Shown: positions 55,767 through 64,000, numbered from the stretch's first letter. The stretch: DNA of 64,000 nt from Arthrobacter sp. ES3-54 (GCF_029504395.1 NZ_JAQFIF010000004.1:62001-126000); one strand, 5' to 3'. The notes: generated from the sequence alone by a model not told the origin. Translations and numbers: made by a program.

Positions 55767-56912
55767 GTGGCGGACAACAGCTTCGAATCCCTCTTTGCCC
55801 GGCTGAGAAGATTCCCTGACGTCGAGGCCGCCAACCTGCAGGCCTGGGACGCCACGGACAGACTTCTGCTGGACACTGCCCTTGAAATGCACGCGGCCGG
55901 AATGCTGAAACCCGGAACCCGGCTCGCGGTGGTGGGGGACCGGTACGGTGCCCTGACGCTGGGGGCGTTGACGCTCGGGGCGGACGCCGTCCGGGTCCAC
56001 CAGGACCTCATCACCGGTGAACGGGCGCTGCGGGCGAACGCCGAGGCCCTGGCGATCGACGTCGGCTTCAAGCACCTCCCGTTGGGCGCCGGCCTGCTGG
56101 AGGGCGCCTCCCTCGTATTGCTCCAATTGCCCCGGTCCCTGGCGGAACTTGAGGAAATCGCCGACGCCGTGGCCCGCTACGCGGCGCCCGACGTCGTGCT
56201 GTTGGCGGGCGGCCGCGTCAAGCACATGAGCCTGAGCATGAATGCCGTGCTGGCGCGCTGCTTCGACGACGTCCAGCCCCAACTGGCCCGGCAGAAATCA
56301 CGGCTGCTGCTGGCCCGGGGCCCCAAGCCGGTCCCGGCCGCGCTGCCCTTCCCGGTCACTGAGACAAATGACGAACTGGGCCTCACCGTCTGCGCGCGCG
56401 GCGCCGTCTTTGCCGGCACCGGCCTGGATATCGGGACGAGGTTCCTGCTGGACTTCCTGCCCCGGATGCCGCACGCCACCCACGCCGTCGACCTGGGCTG
56501 CGGCACCGGAATTCTCGCGGCGATGTACGCCCGCGCCAACCCCGGCGCCCGCGTCACCGCCACCGACCGGTCCGCGGCCGCCGTCGACTCTGCCCTCGCT
56601 ACCGCCCGCGCGAACGGCCTGGACGGCCGGATCGAAGTGCTCCAGGACGACGCCATGAGCTCCCTCCCGGACGCCAGCGCCGACCTCGTCCTGCTCAACC
56701 CGCCCTTCCATCTGGAAGCGGCCGTCCACTCCGGCGCAGGGATCAAGCTGATCGAAGCCGCCGGCAGGGTGCTCGCGCCGGGCGGGGAACTCTGGACCGT
56801 GTTCAACAGCCACCTGCATTACCGGCCGGCACTCGAACGCCTGATCGGGCCCACCCGCGAGGTCGGCAGGAATCCGAAGTTCACCGTCACGGCAAGCACC
56901 CGGCGGCCGTAG
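55767..56912 (+). CDS. Class I SAM-dependent methyltransferase, RlmG/RsmC-like
   Basis: A 381-residue two-domain methyltransferase. The N-terminal half (about 1-200) is a catalytically empty Rossmann-like domain, as in RsmC and RlmG. The C-terminal half has the SAM loop AVDLGCGTGILAAMYARANP (about 242-261), motif II TATDRS, and the catalytic NPPFH (about 312-316), the signature of guanine-N2 methyltransferases acting on rRNA. The target is probably a guanine in 16S or 23S rRNA; which one cannot be told. The GTG at 55767 starts the frame. It is followed by a ROK regulator 105 bases later. Confidence 0.87.
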   Translation: MADNSFESLFARLRRFPDVEAANLQAWDATDRLLLDTALEMHAAGMLKPGTRLAVVGDRYGALTLGALTLGADAVRVHQDLITGERALRANAEALAIDVGFKHLPLGAGLLEGASLVLLQLPRSLAELEEIADAVARYAAPDVVLLAGGRVKHMSLSMNAVLARCFDDVQPQLARQKSRLLLARGPKPVPAALPFPVTETNDELGLTVCARGAVFAGTGLDIGTRFLLDFLPRMPHATHAVDLGCGTGILAAMYARANPGARVTATDRSAAAVDSALATARANGLDGRIEVLQDDAMSSLPDASADLVLLNPPFHLEAAVHSGAGIKLIEAAGRVLAPGGELWTVFNSHLHYRPALERLIGPTREVGRNPKFTVTASTRRP

Positions 56913-57017
56913 CGGGAGAAACATTGTGTCTGAAAAGCGCAAGTGTGGGCGCACGCCTGCACGTAACGTACGATTCTGACAACTGCTGTGCGTGGCCAAA
57001 GACGTTTAGAGGTAACA

Positions 57018-58271
57018 GTGACGGAGTTCCGGCAACCCTCTCCGAGGCGAGGGACCAACCTGCCGAAGATGGGTGACTTCAACCTCACGGTCATTCTGGA
57101 CGCCATCCGCCGCGCGCCGGGCGGCATGAGCCGGGTGGAGCTCGCCCAGATCGTCGGACTCTCGCCGCAGACTATCTCCAATATTTCCCGCCGCCTGCTG
57201 GACCAGCACCTGATCGTCGAGGCAGGCAAGGAAGGCACCGGGCCGGGCAAGCCCAGGACAATGCTCCGCCTCAATCCCGCCGGAATGTATGCGGTAGGCG
57301 TCCACCTGGACCCGGCCGTACTCACGTTCGTCGTGCTGGACCTGCTCGGCGCCGTCGTCAGGCACTCACGGATCAGCACCCCGCCCGGCACCGACCCCCG
57401 GGCCGTCATCGACACCATCTCGGACGAAATCAAGCGGCTCATCCTGGACTCCGGGGTGGACCCGGAACGGATCGCCGGGCTGGGGGTTGCCTCGCCGGGC
57501 CCCATCGACCTCAACGAGGGCGCCGTCGTTGACCCGCCGCTGCTGCCGGGCTGGGACCATGTGGGGCTGCGGGATGCCCTGGCCGAGGCCACGGGCCTGT
57601 CCACGCTGATGGACAAGGATGTGACCGCCGCAGCCGTGGCCGAAACCTGGGCCGGCGGCCCCAGCGGCGAGGGCAGCTTTCTCTTCATGTACATGGGGAC
57701 CGGGATCGGCTGCGGGATCGTCCTCAACGACGAAGTGGTCCGCGGGACCTCGGGCAACGCCGGAGAAATCGGTCACATCATCGTGGATCCCGGCGGCGCC
57801 CTCTGCGACTGCGGACAGCACGGCTGCGTGAAGTCCTCCGCCATTCCGCAAGTGCTCGTGGCGCAGGCCGAGGCGGCCGGGGTCCTGGATGGTTCGCTCC
57901 ACGACAGGAGCGCGCCGGCGGTCCAGGAACGCTTCGCGGAATTGTGCGCGATGGCCGACGCCGGCAACGAAGAGGCCAAAGACATCATTCGTCGGTCCGC
58001 CGTACTCGTGGCCCGTGCCGTCTCGGCGCTCACCAACGCCCTGGACGTGGACCGCGTGGTGTTTGGGGGCCCGTTCTGGACGTGCCTGTCTGCGGCTTAC
58101 TTGGAGCAAATCCCTGCCCTGGTTGACGCGAACAGCGCCACCCGGAAGATCCACGGCATCGAAGTGGTGGGCACGGGAGTAGGCGATGACGTCGGTGCCG
58201 TCGGTGCCGCCTGCCTGGTGCTGGAACACACGCTGGCGCCGCGCTCCCAGCGGCTCCTCCTCGAGGGATAG
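57018..58271 (+). CDS. ROK family transcriptional regulator
   Basis: A 417-residue ROK repressor of the NagC/XylR group. The winged helix is at about 17-80 (SRVELAQIVGLSPQTISNIS, RRLLDQHLIVEAGK). The sugar-kinase-like part has GVASPGPIDLNEG, MDKDVTAAAVAETWAGG, the ATP-site GTGIGCGIVLND, GNAGEIGHI and the zinc-binding CDCGQHGC. It likely senses a sugar or phosphosugar; no sugar genes adjoin it, so the target is unknown. The GTG at 57018 has GAGG five bases upstream; the frame is open further back. Its stop lies in the first of several 18-bp repeats. Confidence 0.9.
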   Translation: MTEFRQPSPRRGTNLPKMGDFNLTVILDAIRRAPGGMSRVELAQIVGLSPQTISNISRRLLDQHLIVEAGKEGTGPGKPRTMLRLNPAGMYAVGVHLDPAVLTFVVLDLLGAVVRHSRISTPPGTDPRAVIDTISDEIKRLILDSGVDPERIAGLGVASPGPIDLNEGAVVDPPLLPGWDHVGLRDALAEATGLSTLMDKDVTAAAVAETWAGGPSGEGSFLFMYMGTGIGCGIVLNDEVVRGTSGNAGEIGHIIVDPGGALCDCGQHGCVKSSAIPQVLVAQAEAAGVLDGSLHDRSAPAVQERFAELCAMADAGNEEAKDIIRRSAVLVARAVSALTNALDVDRVVFGGPFWTCLSAAYLEQIPALVDANSATRKIHGIEVVGTGVGDDVGAVGAACLVLEHTLAPRSQRLLLEG

Positions 58272-58330
58272 ACGGGCTCGAAGGATAGGCGTAGCTGGAG
58301 GGATAGACGTCGCTGGAGGGATAGACGTCG
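58260..58330 (+). repeat. Four tandem 17-18-bp repeats at the end of the ROK gene
   Basis: Units begin at 58260, 58277, 58295 and 58313. The last two, CTGGAGGGATAGACGTCG, are identical, and a degenerate start of a fifth follows at 58331. Each unit carries GGATAG, and the first supplies the ROK stop codon. Confidence 0.75.
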
Positions 58331-58349
58331 CTGGTGGGCTGACCGGGCG

Positions 58350-58547
58350 TCAGTCGATGTCCTCAATCACCGTCCCATAGGGGATCGTGTCGTCCAGATG
58401 CGCCTGATGGCCATGCGGAAGCACGAGAACCCGGACGCCGTGGGAGCGCTCTGCGGCCGACTGCATGAGGACGGGACGGACCGTGTTGATGAAGCTCTCG
58501 CTCTTGCCGGCGAGGTACTCCTTGTAGCTGGCTGGAAGCTGAATCAT
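58350..58547 (-). CDS. Small protein of unknown function
   Basis: A 65-residue soluble protein, MIQLPASYKEYLAGKSESF at the start and a C-terminal VLVLPHGHQAHLDDTIPYG with several His and Asp. It has no signal peptide or helix and matches nothing I recognise. Codon use is fairly typical and the frame is well placed: convergent to the ROK gene and divergent from metF. The ribosome site is weak. The His/Asp cluster could bind metal, but that is speculation. Confidence 0.5.
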   Translation of the reverse strand: MIQLPASYKEYLAGKSESFINTVRPVLMQSAAERSHGVRVLVLPHGHQAHLDDTIPYGTVIEDID

Positions 58548-58676
58548 GGCAACAGGATAGTCCTGACTACCTGCGATGGGGAGAGCGGGCCCTGCCGAAA
58601 AGGGCGTTGGCGGCGAACATTATTCTGCCGGGCCCCGCAAACGGCCGTAAAGGTGCGTCTTAATTCGGACACTGAC

Positions 58677-58705
58677 TTGAAGGGTCCCGCAACCGGGCCT
58701 AGAGT
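58677..58705 (+). promoter_or_regulatory. Candidate metF-metE promoter
   Basis: TTGAAG (58677-58682) and TAGAGT (58700-58705) with an ideal 17-base spacer, placing the transcript start near 58712. The gene begins at 58963, so the leader would be about 250 bases. Confidence 0.55.
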
Positions 58706-58714
58706 TCTATACAA

Positions 58715-58871
58715 GTTACCTCAGTAACGTGTCAGCGATCCTCCGCTGAAGGCCGTCCCAGGGCGGTCCAGGAGGGTGTGGGTGCCCCCATGTGGGCCTG
58801 ACATTTGCTCACGGACAACTTCGTTTCAGGCGTACCAGTCGCGGCTGCGCCCTGCTGAAGTTCCCTCCGTG
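58715..58871 (+). promoter_or_regulatory. Highly structured metF-metE leader (candidate riboswitch)
   Basis: Several nested pairings can be read. A 5-bp hairpin GTTAC/GTAAC lies at 58715-58728. A closing helix GTGTCAG/CTGACAT (58729-58735, 58798-58804) encloses two arms: ATCCTCC/GGAGGGT (58738-58744, 58771-58777) with an inner GGCCG hairpin, and GTGGG/CCCAT (58778-58791). Together they make a three-way junction. A second long stem-loop follows: CACGGA/TCCGTG (58810, 58866), AACTTC/GAAGTT (58817, 58857) and CAGG/CCTG (58827, 58851). No cobalamin box, SAM-I, SAM-IV or SAH core, or T-box is evident. Position before two methionine genes suggests a response to methionine, SAM, folate or cobalamin status. 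Confidence 0.55.
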
Positions 58872-58962
58872 TTCCCCAAACTCAATTCACTGACGGCGGT
58901 TCCGTTTCCGGTCATCCGGGTTACCGGTCTTCTGTCGGCAGTGTTCACAGCCAAGGACGCAA

Positions 58963-59958
58963 ATGTCACCACCAAGCCTTATCGATACCCATCCCAATCT
59001 TGCCGGCGCGGCCCCTGTTGCGCTGTCCTACGAACTGTTCCCGCCGCGGTCGCCCGCGGCCGCGGAATCCCTCTGGACCACCATCGGCGAACTGGAAGCC
59101 ACGGACCCGGACTACGTGTCAGTGACCTACGGGTCCAACGGCTCCAACCACGGCACGGCCCTGGACCTGATCAACCGGCTCGTGCAGGAAACGACGCTGC
59201 GGCCCCTGGCCCACCTGACCTGCGTCGGTAACTCCCCGCAGGATCTGGCTGAGATCATCGGCGACCTGCTCGACGTCGGCGTCCGCGGCATCCTCGCCCT
59301 GCGCGGTGACCGGCCCAAGGACGGCGCCACCCCGCCGCCGGGATCGCTCCGGTACGCCCAGGACCTGATCGAACTCATCCGCCGGGTGGAGCAGCGCCGC
59401 TCGGCGCTGCTGTGCGCCGGCAAGGTCGCGGTCGGCGTCGCCGCCTACCCGACCCGTCACCCGGAATCCCCGAGTGAGGCGCACGACGTCGAGGTCCTGC
59501 TGGCCAAGCAGCGCTCCGGCGCAGACTTTGCCATCACCCAGGTCTTCTTCCACACCGAGCAGTACGCCGACCTCCTGACCCGGGCACGCCGGGCCGGGGT
59601 GACCATCCCGATCATTCCCGGGGTCATGCCGCTGACCAGCCTCCGGCGGCTCGCCCGGCTGGGCGAACTGACCGGCGTGGAACCGGCCCCGGAACTCATC
59701 GAACGCCTCGCGGCCGCCGATACCGATGCCGAACGGACCCGGATCGGCGTCAGCGCGACGGTTGATCTCGCCAACGCAGCCCTGGCCGCTGGGGCCCCCG
59801 GCATCCACCTGTACACGTTCAATGAGCACGCAGCCGCCCTGGACGTGCTGGACAAACTCGCCTTGCCCCGCCCGCACCCCGGGAACGGGCACGGCGCCGG
59901 CCGCGCCGGCCGCGCCAACGCCTCCCGGCGTGCCGCCAGCGGCCAGCTCGCCAGCTGA
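58963..59958 (+). CDS. metF: Methylenetetrahydrofolate reductase
   Basis: A 331-residue flavoenzyme of the MetF family that reduces 5,10-methylene-THF to 5-methyl-THF for methionine synthesis. It has SYELFPPRSPAAAESLW (catalytic Glu early), DYVSVTYGSNGSNHGTALDL, HLTCVGNSPQDL, GILALRGDRPKD, ADFAITQVFFHTEQY and IPIIPGVMPLTSLRRL. The C-terminal 35 residues are Gly/Ala/Arg-rich and extra. The ATG at 58963 has AAGGA seven bases upstream. metE follows 45 bases later, so product and user are cotranscribed. Confidence 0.94.
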   Translation: MSPPSLIDTHPNLAGAAPVALSYELFPPRSPAAAESLWTTIGELEATDPDYVSVTYGSNGSNHGTALDLINRLVQETTLRPLAHLTCVGNSPQDLAEIIGDLLDVGVRGILALRGDRPKDGATPPPGSLRYAQDLIELIRRVEQRRSALLCAGKVAVGVAAYPTRHPESPSEAHDVEVLLAKQRSGADFAITQVFFHTEQYADLLTRARRAGVTIPIIPGVMPLTSLRRLARLGELTGVEPAPELIERLAAADTDAERTRIGVSATVDLANAALAAGAPGIHLYTFNEHAAALDVLDKLALPRPHPGNGHGAGRAGRANASRRAASGQLAS

Positions 59959-60003
59959 GCACCCACCTTCGTCATCTGTCAACGACAACTTCAAGGACTT
60001 CCC

Positions 60004-62337
60004 ATGACTGAACTTCCCATCACGCCCTTCCCGTCCGCCTCGATCCTCGGCTACCCGCGCATCGGCCGCCGCCGCGAACTCAAGAAGGCCGTCGAGGCCT
60101 ACTGGGCCGGCAAGATCGACGCCGCAGCCCTGGACACCGCCGCCAAGGAAATCCAGCTCGGCACCGCCAAACGCCTCCAGGGCCTGGGCCTGACCGAAGC
60201 CGCGGCCGTCCCCGGCACCTTCTCCTACTACGACCAGGTGCTCGACGCCGCCGCCCACCTCGGCGCCGTGCCGGCCCGCTTCGGGAACCTCCTCAACGCT
60301 GAGGGACAGCTCGACATCGACGGCTACTTCACCCTGGCCCGCGGCAACAAGGAACAGCAGCCGCTGGAAATGACCAAGTGGTTCGACACGAACTACCACT
60401 ACCTCGTGCCGGAAATCGGCCCGGAGACCAACTTCGCGCTGACCTCCAACCGGCTCGTCGAGGAATTCGAGTACGCCCTCGCCAAAGGGGTGGAAACCCG
60501 CCCGTACATCGTCGGCCCGGTCACGTTCCTCCTGCTGAGCAAGGCCTCCGACGACGCCCCGGCCGGCTTCAGCCCGCTGTCCCGCCTCGAGGACGTCCTC
60601 CCCGTCTACACCGCACTGCTTCAGAAGCTCGCGGCCGCTGGCGCCAGCTGGGTCCAGCTCGACGAGCCCGCCCTCGTGGTGGACCAGGACACCCCTGCCG
60701 TGGAAATCCAGGCCGCCGTCGCCCGCTCCTACGAGGCCCTCGCCGCCACGGCCCAGCGCCCGCAGCTGTTCGTCTCCACCCCGTACGGCGCGCTCAACGG
60801 CCAGCTGGGCACACTCGCCGCCACCGGCATCGACGCCCTGCACTTGGACGTCTTCAAGGGCGAGGTCCCGTCCGCCGCGGCCCTCGCCGCGCTGGGCAAC
60901 AAGACCCTCGTCGCCGGCGTCGTGGACGGCCACAACATCTGGCGCAACGATCTTGCCGCTTCCGCGAAGAAGATCGCCGAACTGAAGAAGTCGGTGGCCA
61001 AGCTGGCCATCAGCACGTCCACTTCCACCCAGCACGTCCCGCACGACGTCGACGAGGAAGTCCAGCTGTCCGAGCAGCTGCGCAGCTGGCTGGCTTTCGC
61101 CGACCAGAAGGCCGTCGAAGTTGTCACCCTGGCCGGTCTGCTGACCGACGAGGCTGCCGTCCAGCCCGCCATCGGCGAGGCCACCCGCGTCATCGCCTCC
61201 CGCGCAGAGGCCGAGGGCGTCCGCCGCGGCGACGTCCGGGCCCGCACCACCGCCCTGACCGACGCCGACTTCAACCGCTCCGCCTACGCCGTCCGCGAGG
61301 CTGCCCAGGAGAAGGCGTTGCACCTGCCGCCGCTGCCCACCACCACCATCGGCTCCTTCCCGCAGACCGCGGAAATCCGCACCGCCCGGGCCCGCGCCAA
61401 CCGCGGCGACCTCACCACGGAGCAGTACGAGCAGCTCATGAAGGAAGAGATCAAGCGCGTCGTCGAGCTGCAGGAAGAGCTTGGCTTCGACGTCCTGGTC
61501 CACGGCGAGCCTGAGCGCAACGACATGGTCCAGTACTTCGCCGAGAACCTCGAAGGCTTCGACGTTACGGTGCACGGCTGGGTCCAGTCCTACGGCTCGC
61601 GTTGCACCCGCCCGTCCATCCTGTGGGGCGATGTCACCCGCAGCGCCCCGATCACGGTGGAATGGGCCAAGTACGCGCAGTCCCTGACCAACAAGCCGAT
61701 GAAGGGCATGCTCACCGGTCCGGTCACCATCCTGGCCTGGTCCTTCGTCCGCGACGACCAGCCGCTTGGCGAGACAGCCAACCAGGTGGCGTTGGCCCTC
61801 CGCGACGAGATCGCCGACCTCGAAGCCGCCGGCATCAAGGTCATCCAGGTGGACGAGCCCGCCCTGCGCGAGCTCCTGCCGCTGCGCAAGGCCGACCAGG
61901 CCGCGTACCTGGACTGGTCCGTGAAGTCCTTCCGCCTGTCCACCGCCGGCGCCGCGGACGCTACCCAGGTCCACACGCACCTGTGCTACTCCGAGTTCGG
62001 CGCCATCATCGACGCGATCGACGGCCTCGACGCCGACGTCACCTCGATCGAGGCGGCCCGCTCCCGCATGGAGGTTGTGCACGACCTCGAGTCCCACGGC
62101 TTCGGCCGCGGCGTGGGCCCGGGCGTCTACGACATCCACTCGCCCCGCGTCCCGGGCGCGCAGGAAGTCACCGAGCTGCTGAGCACCGCGGTCAAGCACG
62201 TCCCCTCCCGCCAGCTCTGGGTCAACCCGGACTGCGGCCTGAAGACCCGCGGCTACGCCGAGACCGAAGAGTCCCTGCGCAACCTCGTCACGGCCACCAA
62301 GACGGTCCGCGCCGAACTGCTTCAAGCCGCCAAGTAA
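60004..62337 (+). CDS. metE: Cobalamin-independent methionine synthase
   Basis: A 777-residue MetE that moves the methyl of 5-methyl-THF-triglutamate to homocysteine using zinc and no cobalamin. Two beta-barrel halves are present: the N-terminal copy begins ILGYPRIGRRRELKKAVE, and the catalytic copy begins TTIGSFPQTAEIR (about 450). The zinc ligands are His and Cys in VHTHLCYSEF (about 658 and 661), a Glu downstream, and Cys in VNPDCGLKTRG (about 743). The ATG at 60004 follows AAGGA. It forms an operon with metF under the structured leader, and a strong hairpin follows. Confidence 0.97.
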   Translation: MTELPITPFPSASILGYPRIGRRRELKKAVEAYWAGKIDAAALDTAAKEIQLGTAKRLQGLGLTEAAAVPGTFSYYDQVLDAAAHLGAVPARFGNLLNAEGQLDIDGYFTLARGNKEQQPLEMTKWFDTNYHYLVPEIGPETNFALTSNRLVEEFEYALAKGVETRPYIVGPVTFLLLSKASDDAPAGFSPLSRLEDVLPVYTALLQKLAAAGASWVQLDEPALVVDQDTPAVEIQAAVARSYEALAATAQRPQLFVSTPYGALNGQLGTLAATGIDALHLDVFKGEVPSAAALAALGNKTLVAGVVDGHNIWRNDLAASAKKIAELKKSVAKLAISTSTSTQHVPHDVDEEVQLSEQLRSWLAFADQKAVEVVTLAGLLTDEAAVQPAIGEATRVIASRAEAEGVRRGDVRARTTALTDADFNRSAYAVREAAQEKALHLPPLPTTTIGSFPQTAEIRTARARANRGDLTTEQYEQLMKEEIKRVVELQEELGFDVLVHGEPERNDMVQYFAENLEGFDVTVHGWVQSYGSRCTRPSILWGDVTRSAPITVEWAKYAQSLTNKPMKGMLTGPVTILAWSFVRDDQPLGETANQVALALRDEIADLEAAGIKVIQVDEPALRELLPLRKADQAAYLDWSVKSFRLSTAGAADATQVHTHLCYSEFGAIIDAIDGLDADVTSIEAARSRMEVVHDLESHGFGRGVGPGVYDIHSPRVPGAQEVTELLSTAVKHVPSRQLWVNPDCGLKTRGYAETEESLRNLVTATKTVRAELLQAAK

Positions 62338-62400
62338 CAGGCCGCCGAACAAGCAGCCGCCACACAAGCAGCCGCCCAGGAGCCCGCTCCACCCACAAAC

Positions 62401-62440
62401 GACGCCGGCCGGTCACCTCACAAGGTGGCCGGCCGGCGTC
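62401..62440 (+). terminator. Terminator hairpin after metE
   Basis: GACGCCGGCCGGTCACC (62401-62417) pairs with GGTGGCCGGCCGGCGTC (62424-62440) with one G-U pair. The tail GTACGTTCTT is moderately T-rich. Confidence 0.8.
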
Positions 62441-62542
62441 GTACGTTCTTAGTCATCGATTGCTGAGCAACTGCCCTTTTGAGCGCTCAAAACGGCACCT
62501 GCGGAGCACTCGATTCAAGATTCCCGTTTCAAGATTCCCGAG

Positions 62543-63049
62543 TCAGGATTCCCAGAGGATTTCGTCGTCGACGACGCCGTCCTCATCCGCGGAGGCGACG
62601 AGGACCTCGTCGGTGAAGTGCTGGCCCAGCGTGAAGTCCAGGACGAAGTAGCGTTCCGGCTGGCCGGGGTAGATGCCCACGTGGCCGAGCTTGAGCGCCT
62701 TGAGGAAGACCTCGTCGGTCAGTTGGCTCTTGTCCTCGACGCCGAAGACCTTCTTGAGGTGTTCTTCCTTGATCGCGTTGCAATGGAAGTGGCGGTACTC
62801 CTGCGGGCTGGTGCCTTCCTGGTCCAGTTCCTCGGCGATCATTTCGCGGACCTGGTCCACGAGTTCGGGTAGGAAGCGCAAGCGGTAGTCAACTTTATGC
62901 ATGGCCGCTTCATCGAAATGGTCATGCGCGTTGACATTCAGGTCAAGCTCCACGGTCTGGCCCGCCAGCTCATGCGTGGCGGTGAGATTATGGTCCCTTC
63001 CGTGGTTGAGCTCGACCTCGCCGAAGTGCTTGCTCGCTACCTTGTTCAT
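62543..63049 (-). CDS. Conserved protein of unknown function (possibly DUF2004)
   Basis: A 168-residue soluble acidic protein. The N-terminal half has KHFGEVELNHGRDHNLTATH and ELDLNVNAHDHFDEAAMHKV, strand-rich with repeated Asp/His. The C-terminal half has HLKKVFGVEDKSQLTDEVFL, GHVGIYPGQPERYFVLDFTL and ends DEDGVVDDEILWES. It resembles small immunity-like or DUF2004-type proteins in outline, but I cannot confirm the family. The ATG at 63047-63049 is chosen because residues before it (a Thr/Ser/Pro-rich stretch) are not protein-like and overlap the divergent aldehyde dehydrogenase leader. No strong ribosome site is seen. Confidence 0.7.
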   Translation of the reverse strand: MNKVASKHFGEVELNHGRDHNLTATHELAGQTVELDLNVNAHDHFDEAAMHKVDYRLRFLPELVDQVREMIAEELDQEGTSPQEYRHFHCNAIKEEHLKKVFGVEDKSQLTDEVFLKALKLGHVGIYPGQPERYFVLDFTLGQHFTDEVLVASADEDGVVDDEILWES

Positions 63050-63147
63050 ATGTTCAACATAGTCCTGAAAACCGGACCATTCCAGCGTTGGAAGGGTTTT
63101 ATCCGGTACCGGACCGGCGGACGTCCGTGTGACTGTACATTGATCGG

Positions 63148-64000
63148 ATGCAGCATGTACTCTCACCCGTCGTCCGTGCCCGGGCCGTGTTCGAGGCCGG
63201 GATCACCCGTCCGCTCACCTGGCGGCTGGAGCAGCTGCGCAGGCTGCGGCGCCTGCTGGCGGAGCGGCAGTCGGACTTCGCCGAGGCCCTAGCCAAGGAC
63301 GTGGGCAAGCACCGCACCGAGGCGCAGCTGGCGGAGATCGGGTTTGTTGACGCCGAAGCGGCACATCTGGAACGGCACCTCGAAGGCTGGCTGCGGCCCC
63401 GCCGAGTGCCGGTGCCGCTCGCAGTACAGCCGGCCCGCGCCTGGACCGAACTCACGCCGCTGGGGGTGGTGCTGGTGATCGGACCGTGGAATTATCCACT
63501 GCAATTGTTGCTCGGCCCGCTGGCCGGTGCGCTGGCCGCGGGGAACACCGTGGTGCTCAAGCCGAGCGAACACGCCCCGGCCAGCTCGGCCGCGCTGGCC
63601 CGGTGGATGCCCGAATACCTGGCCGGCGCCGTCGAGGTGGTTGAGGGAGGCATCCCGGAGACCACGGCGCTGCTGGCCGAACGCTTCGACCACATCTTCT
63701 TCACCGGGGGAGAGGCCGCGGCCAAGGTGGTGATGCGCGCGGCGGCCGAGCACCTGACTCCCGTGACCCTGGAGCTCGGCGGCAAGTCCCCGGCCTATGT
63801 CGATGCGTCCACTGGCCTGGCCACGGCGGCCAAGCGGATCGCCTGGGGCCGGTTCATGAACGCCGGGCAGACGTGCGTCGCCCCGGACTACGTTCTGGCC
63901 CGGGAGGAGGTCCTGGAGCCGCTGCAGGCCGAGCTGATCAAGGCCGTCGCGGCGCTCTTCGGTACGGACCCGGCGGCGAGCCCGTCCTACGGCCGGATTG
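63148..64000 (+). CDS. Aldehyde dehydrogenase family protein (3' end outside window)
   Basis: The first 284 codons of an ALDH, class 3-like (short N-terminus). The start MQHVLSPVVRARAVFEAG at 63148 leads to LTPLGVVLVIGPWNYPLQ (about 95-112), NTVVLKPSEHAP, the cofactor turn FFTGGEAAAKVVMRAA, the catalytic Glu in TLELGGKSPAY (about 208) and the nucleophile Cys in NAGQTCVAPDYVL (about 243). It oxidises an aldehyde with NAD(P)+; the substrate is unknown. The frame is open to the window edge at SPSYGRI. It is divergent from the unknown gene at 62543-63049 with 98 bases between starts. Confidence 0.93.
   Translation, partial: MQHVLSPVVRARAVFEAGITRPLTWRLEQLRRLRRLLAERQSDFAEALAKDVGKHRTEAQLAEIGFVDAEAAHLERHLEGWLRPRRVPVPLAVQPARAWTELTPLGVVLVIGPWNYPLQLLLGPLAGALAAGNTVVLKPSEHAPASSAALARWMPEYLAGAVEVVEGGIPETTALLAERFDHIFFTGGEAAAKVVMRAAAEHLTPVTLELGGKSPAYVDASTGLATAAKRIAWGRFMNAGQTCVAPDYVLAREEVLEPLQAELIKAVAALFGTDPAASPSYGRI

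Noticed and set aside
58715..58871. A cobalamin or SAM riboswitch of a known class before metF
   Set aside because: The cobalamin box, the SAM-I and SAM-IV cores and the SAH core could not be found by eye, so the element is reported only as an unassigned structured leader.
59119..62367. Very long open frame on the - strand opposite metF and metE; similar ones lie opposite ettA (4162-5868), ileS/folC (33377-36037) and rne (37666-40584)
   Set aside because: High G/C at third codon positions removes stops from certain antisense frames. The translations are low-complexity, have no family motifs, and lie opposite genes with clear functions.

Overview
The window is chromosomal DNA from a high-GC actinobacterium, most likely a member of the Micrococcaceae close to Arthrobacter or Pseudarthrobacter. 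The reasons are the strong G/C bias at third codon positions, frequent GTG starts, two ClpP paralogues, a mycothiol-reductase-type DsbA protein, a group 2 truncated haemoglobin and an actinobacterial T-box in front of ileS. From memory, the gene order matches the mycobacterial block from ettA through glbO, pepN, rpiB, nei, tig, clpP1P2, clpX, valS, folC, ndk, rne, rplU-rpmA, obg, proB, proA and nadD to rsfS (about Rv2477c to Rv2420c in M. tuberculosis H37Rv). It is mainly a housekeeping core with small lineage-specific genes inserted. No insertion sequence, prophage, CRISPR array or origin was seen.

Layout. 1-10 kb: acetyltransferase, LapA-like membrane protein, CorA transporter, tRNA-Arg, an SSB paralogue, a putative lipoprotein, EttA, acyl-CoA thioesterase, an MscS-glbO pair and an SDR protein. 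10-21.6 kb: OsmC, PepN, a DUF1648-like membrane protein, RpiB-Nei, tRNA-Gly, tRNA-Pro, then the protein-quality block tig, clpP1, clpP2, clpX and a monothiol Rv2466c homologue. 21.6-30.3 kb: a less GC-rich gene-free stretch, a GH15 gene broken by one amber codon, ValS, DUF488, SDR, a secreted GDPD and an EEP-family protein. 30.3-43 kb: T-box, ileS, folC, DUF4233, ndk, VKOR, a long rne leader, RNase E/G, and a TPP riboswitch in front of a ThiD-TenA fusion. 43-51 kb: rplU-rpmA-obg-proB-proA, a small His-tailed membrane protein, nadD, an unknown anchored protein, rsfS. 51-56.9 kb: two tRNA-Ala(GGC) genes with their own promoters and terminators, an amino-acid ABC transporter, a YjdM-like protein, an FAD oxidoreductase and an RlmG/RsmC-like methyltransferase. 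57-64 kb: a ROK regulator, a small unknown gene, a strongly structured leader in front of metF-metE, an unknown protein and the 5' part of an aldehyde dehydrogenase gene.

Themes. Much of the window serves translation and protein quality control: tRNAs, IleS, ValS, L21, L27, Obg, RsfS, EttA, trigger factor, ClpXP and RNase E. Three leaders look RNA-regulated. The T-box (ileS) and the TPP element (thiD-tenA) are recognisable classes. The metF-metE leader has a good promoter, a predicted three-way junction and a long second stem-loop, and matches no riboswitch class I could recall; it is my best candidate for something undescribed. Other points worth checking are the amber-interrupted GH15 gene, the Rv2466c homologue without its second active-site cysteine, the His-rich linker in ThiD-TenA, and the low-complexity insertion in an FAD oxidoreductase.
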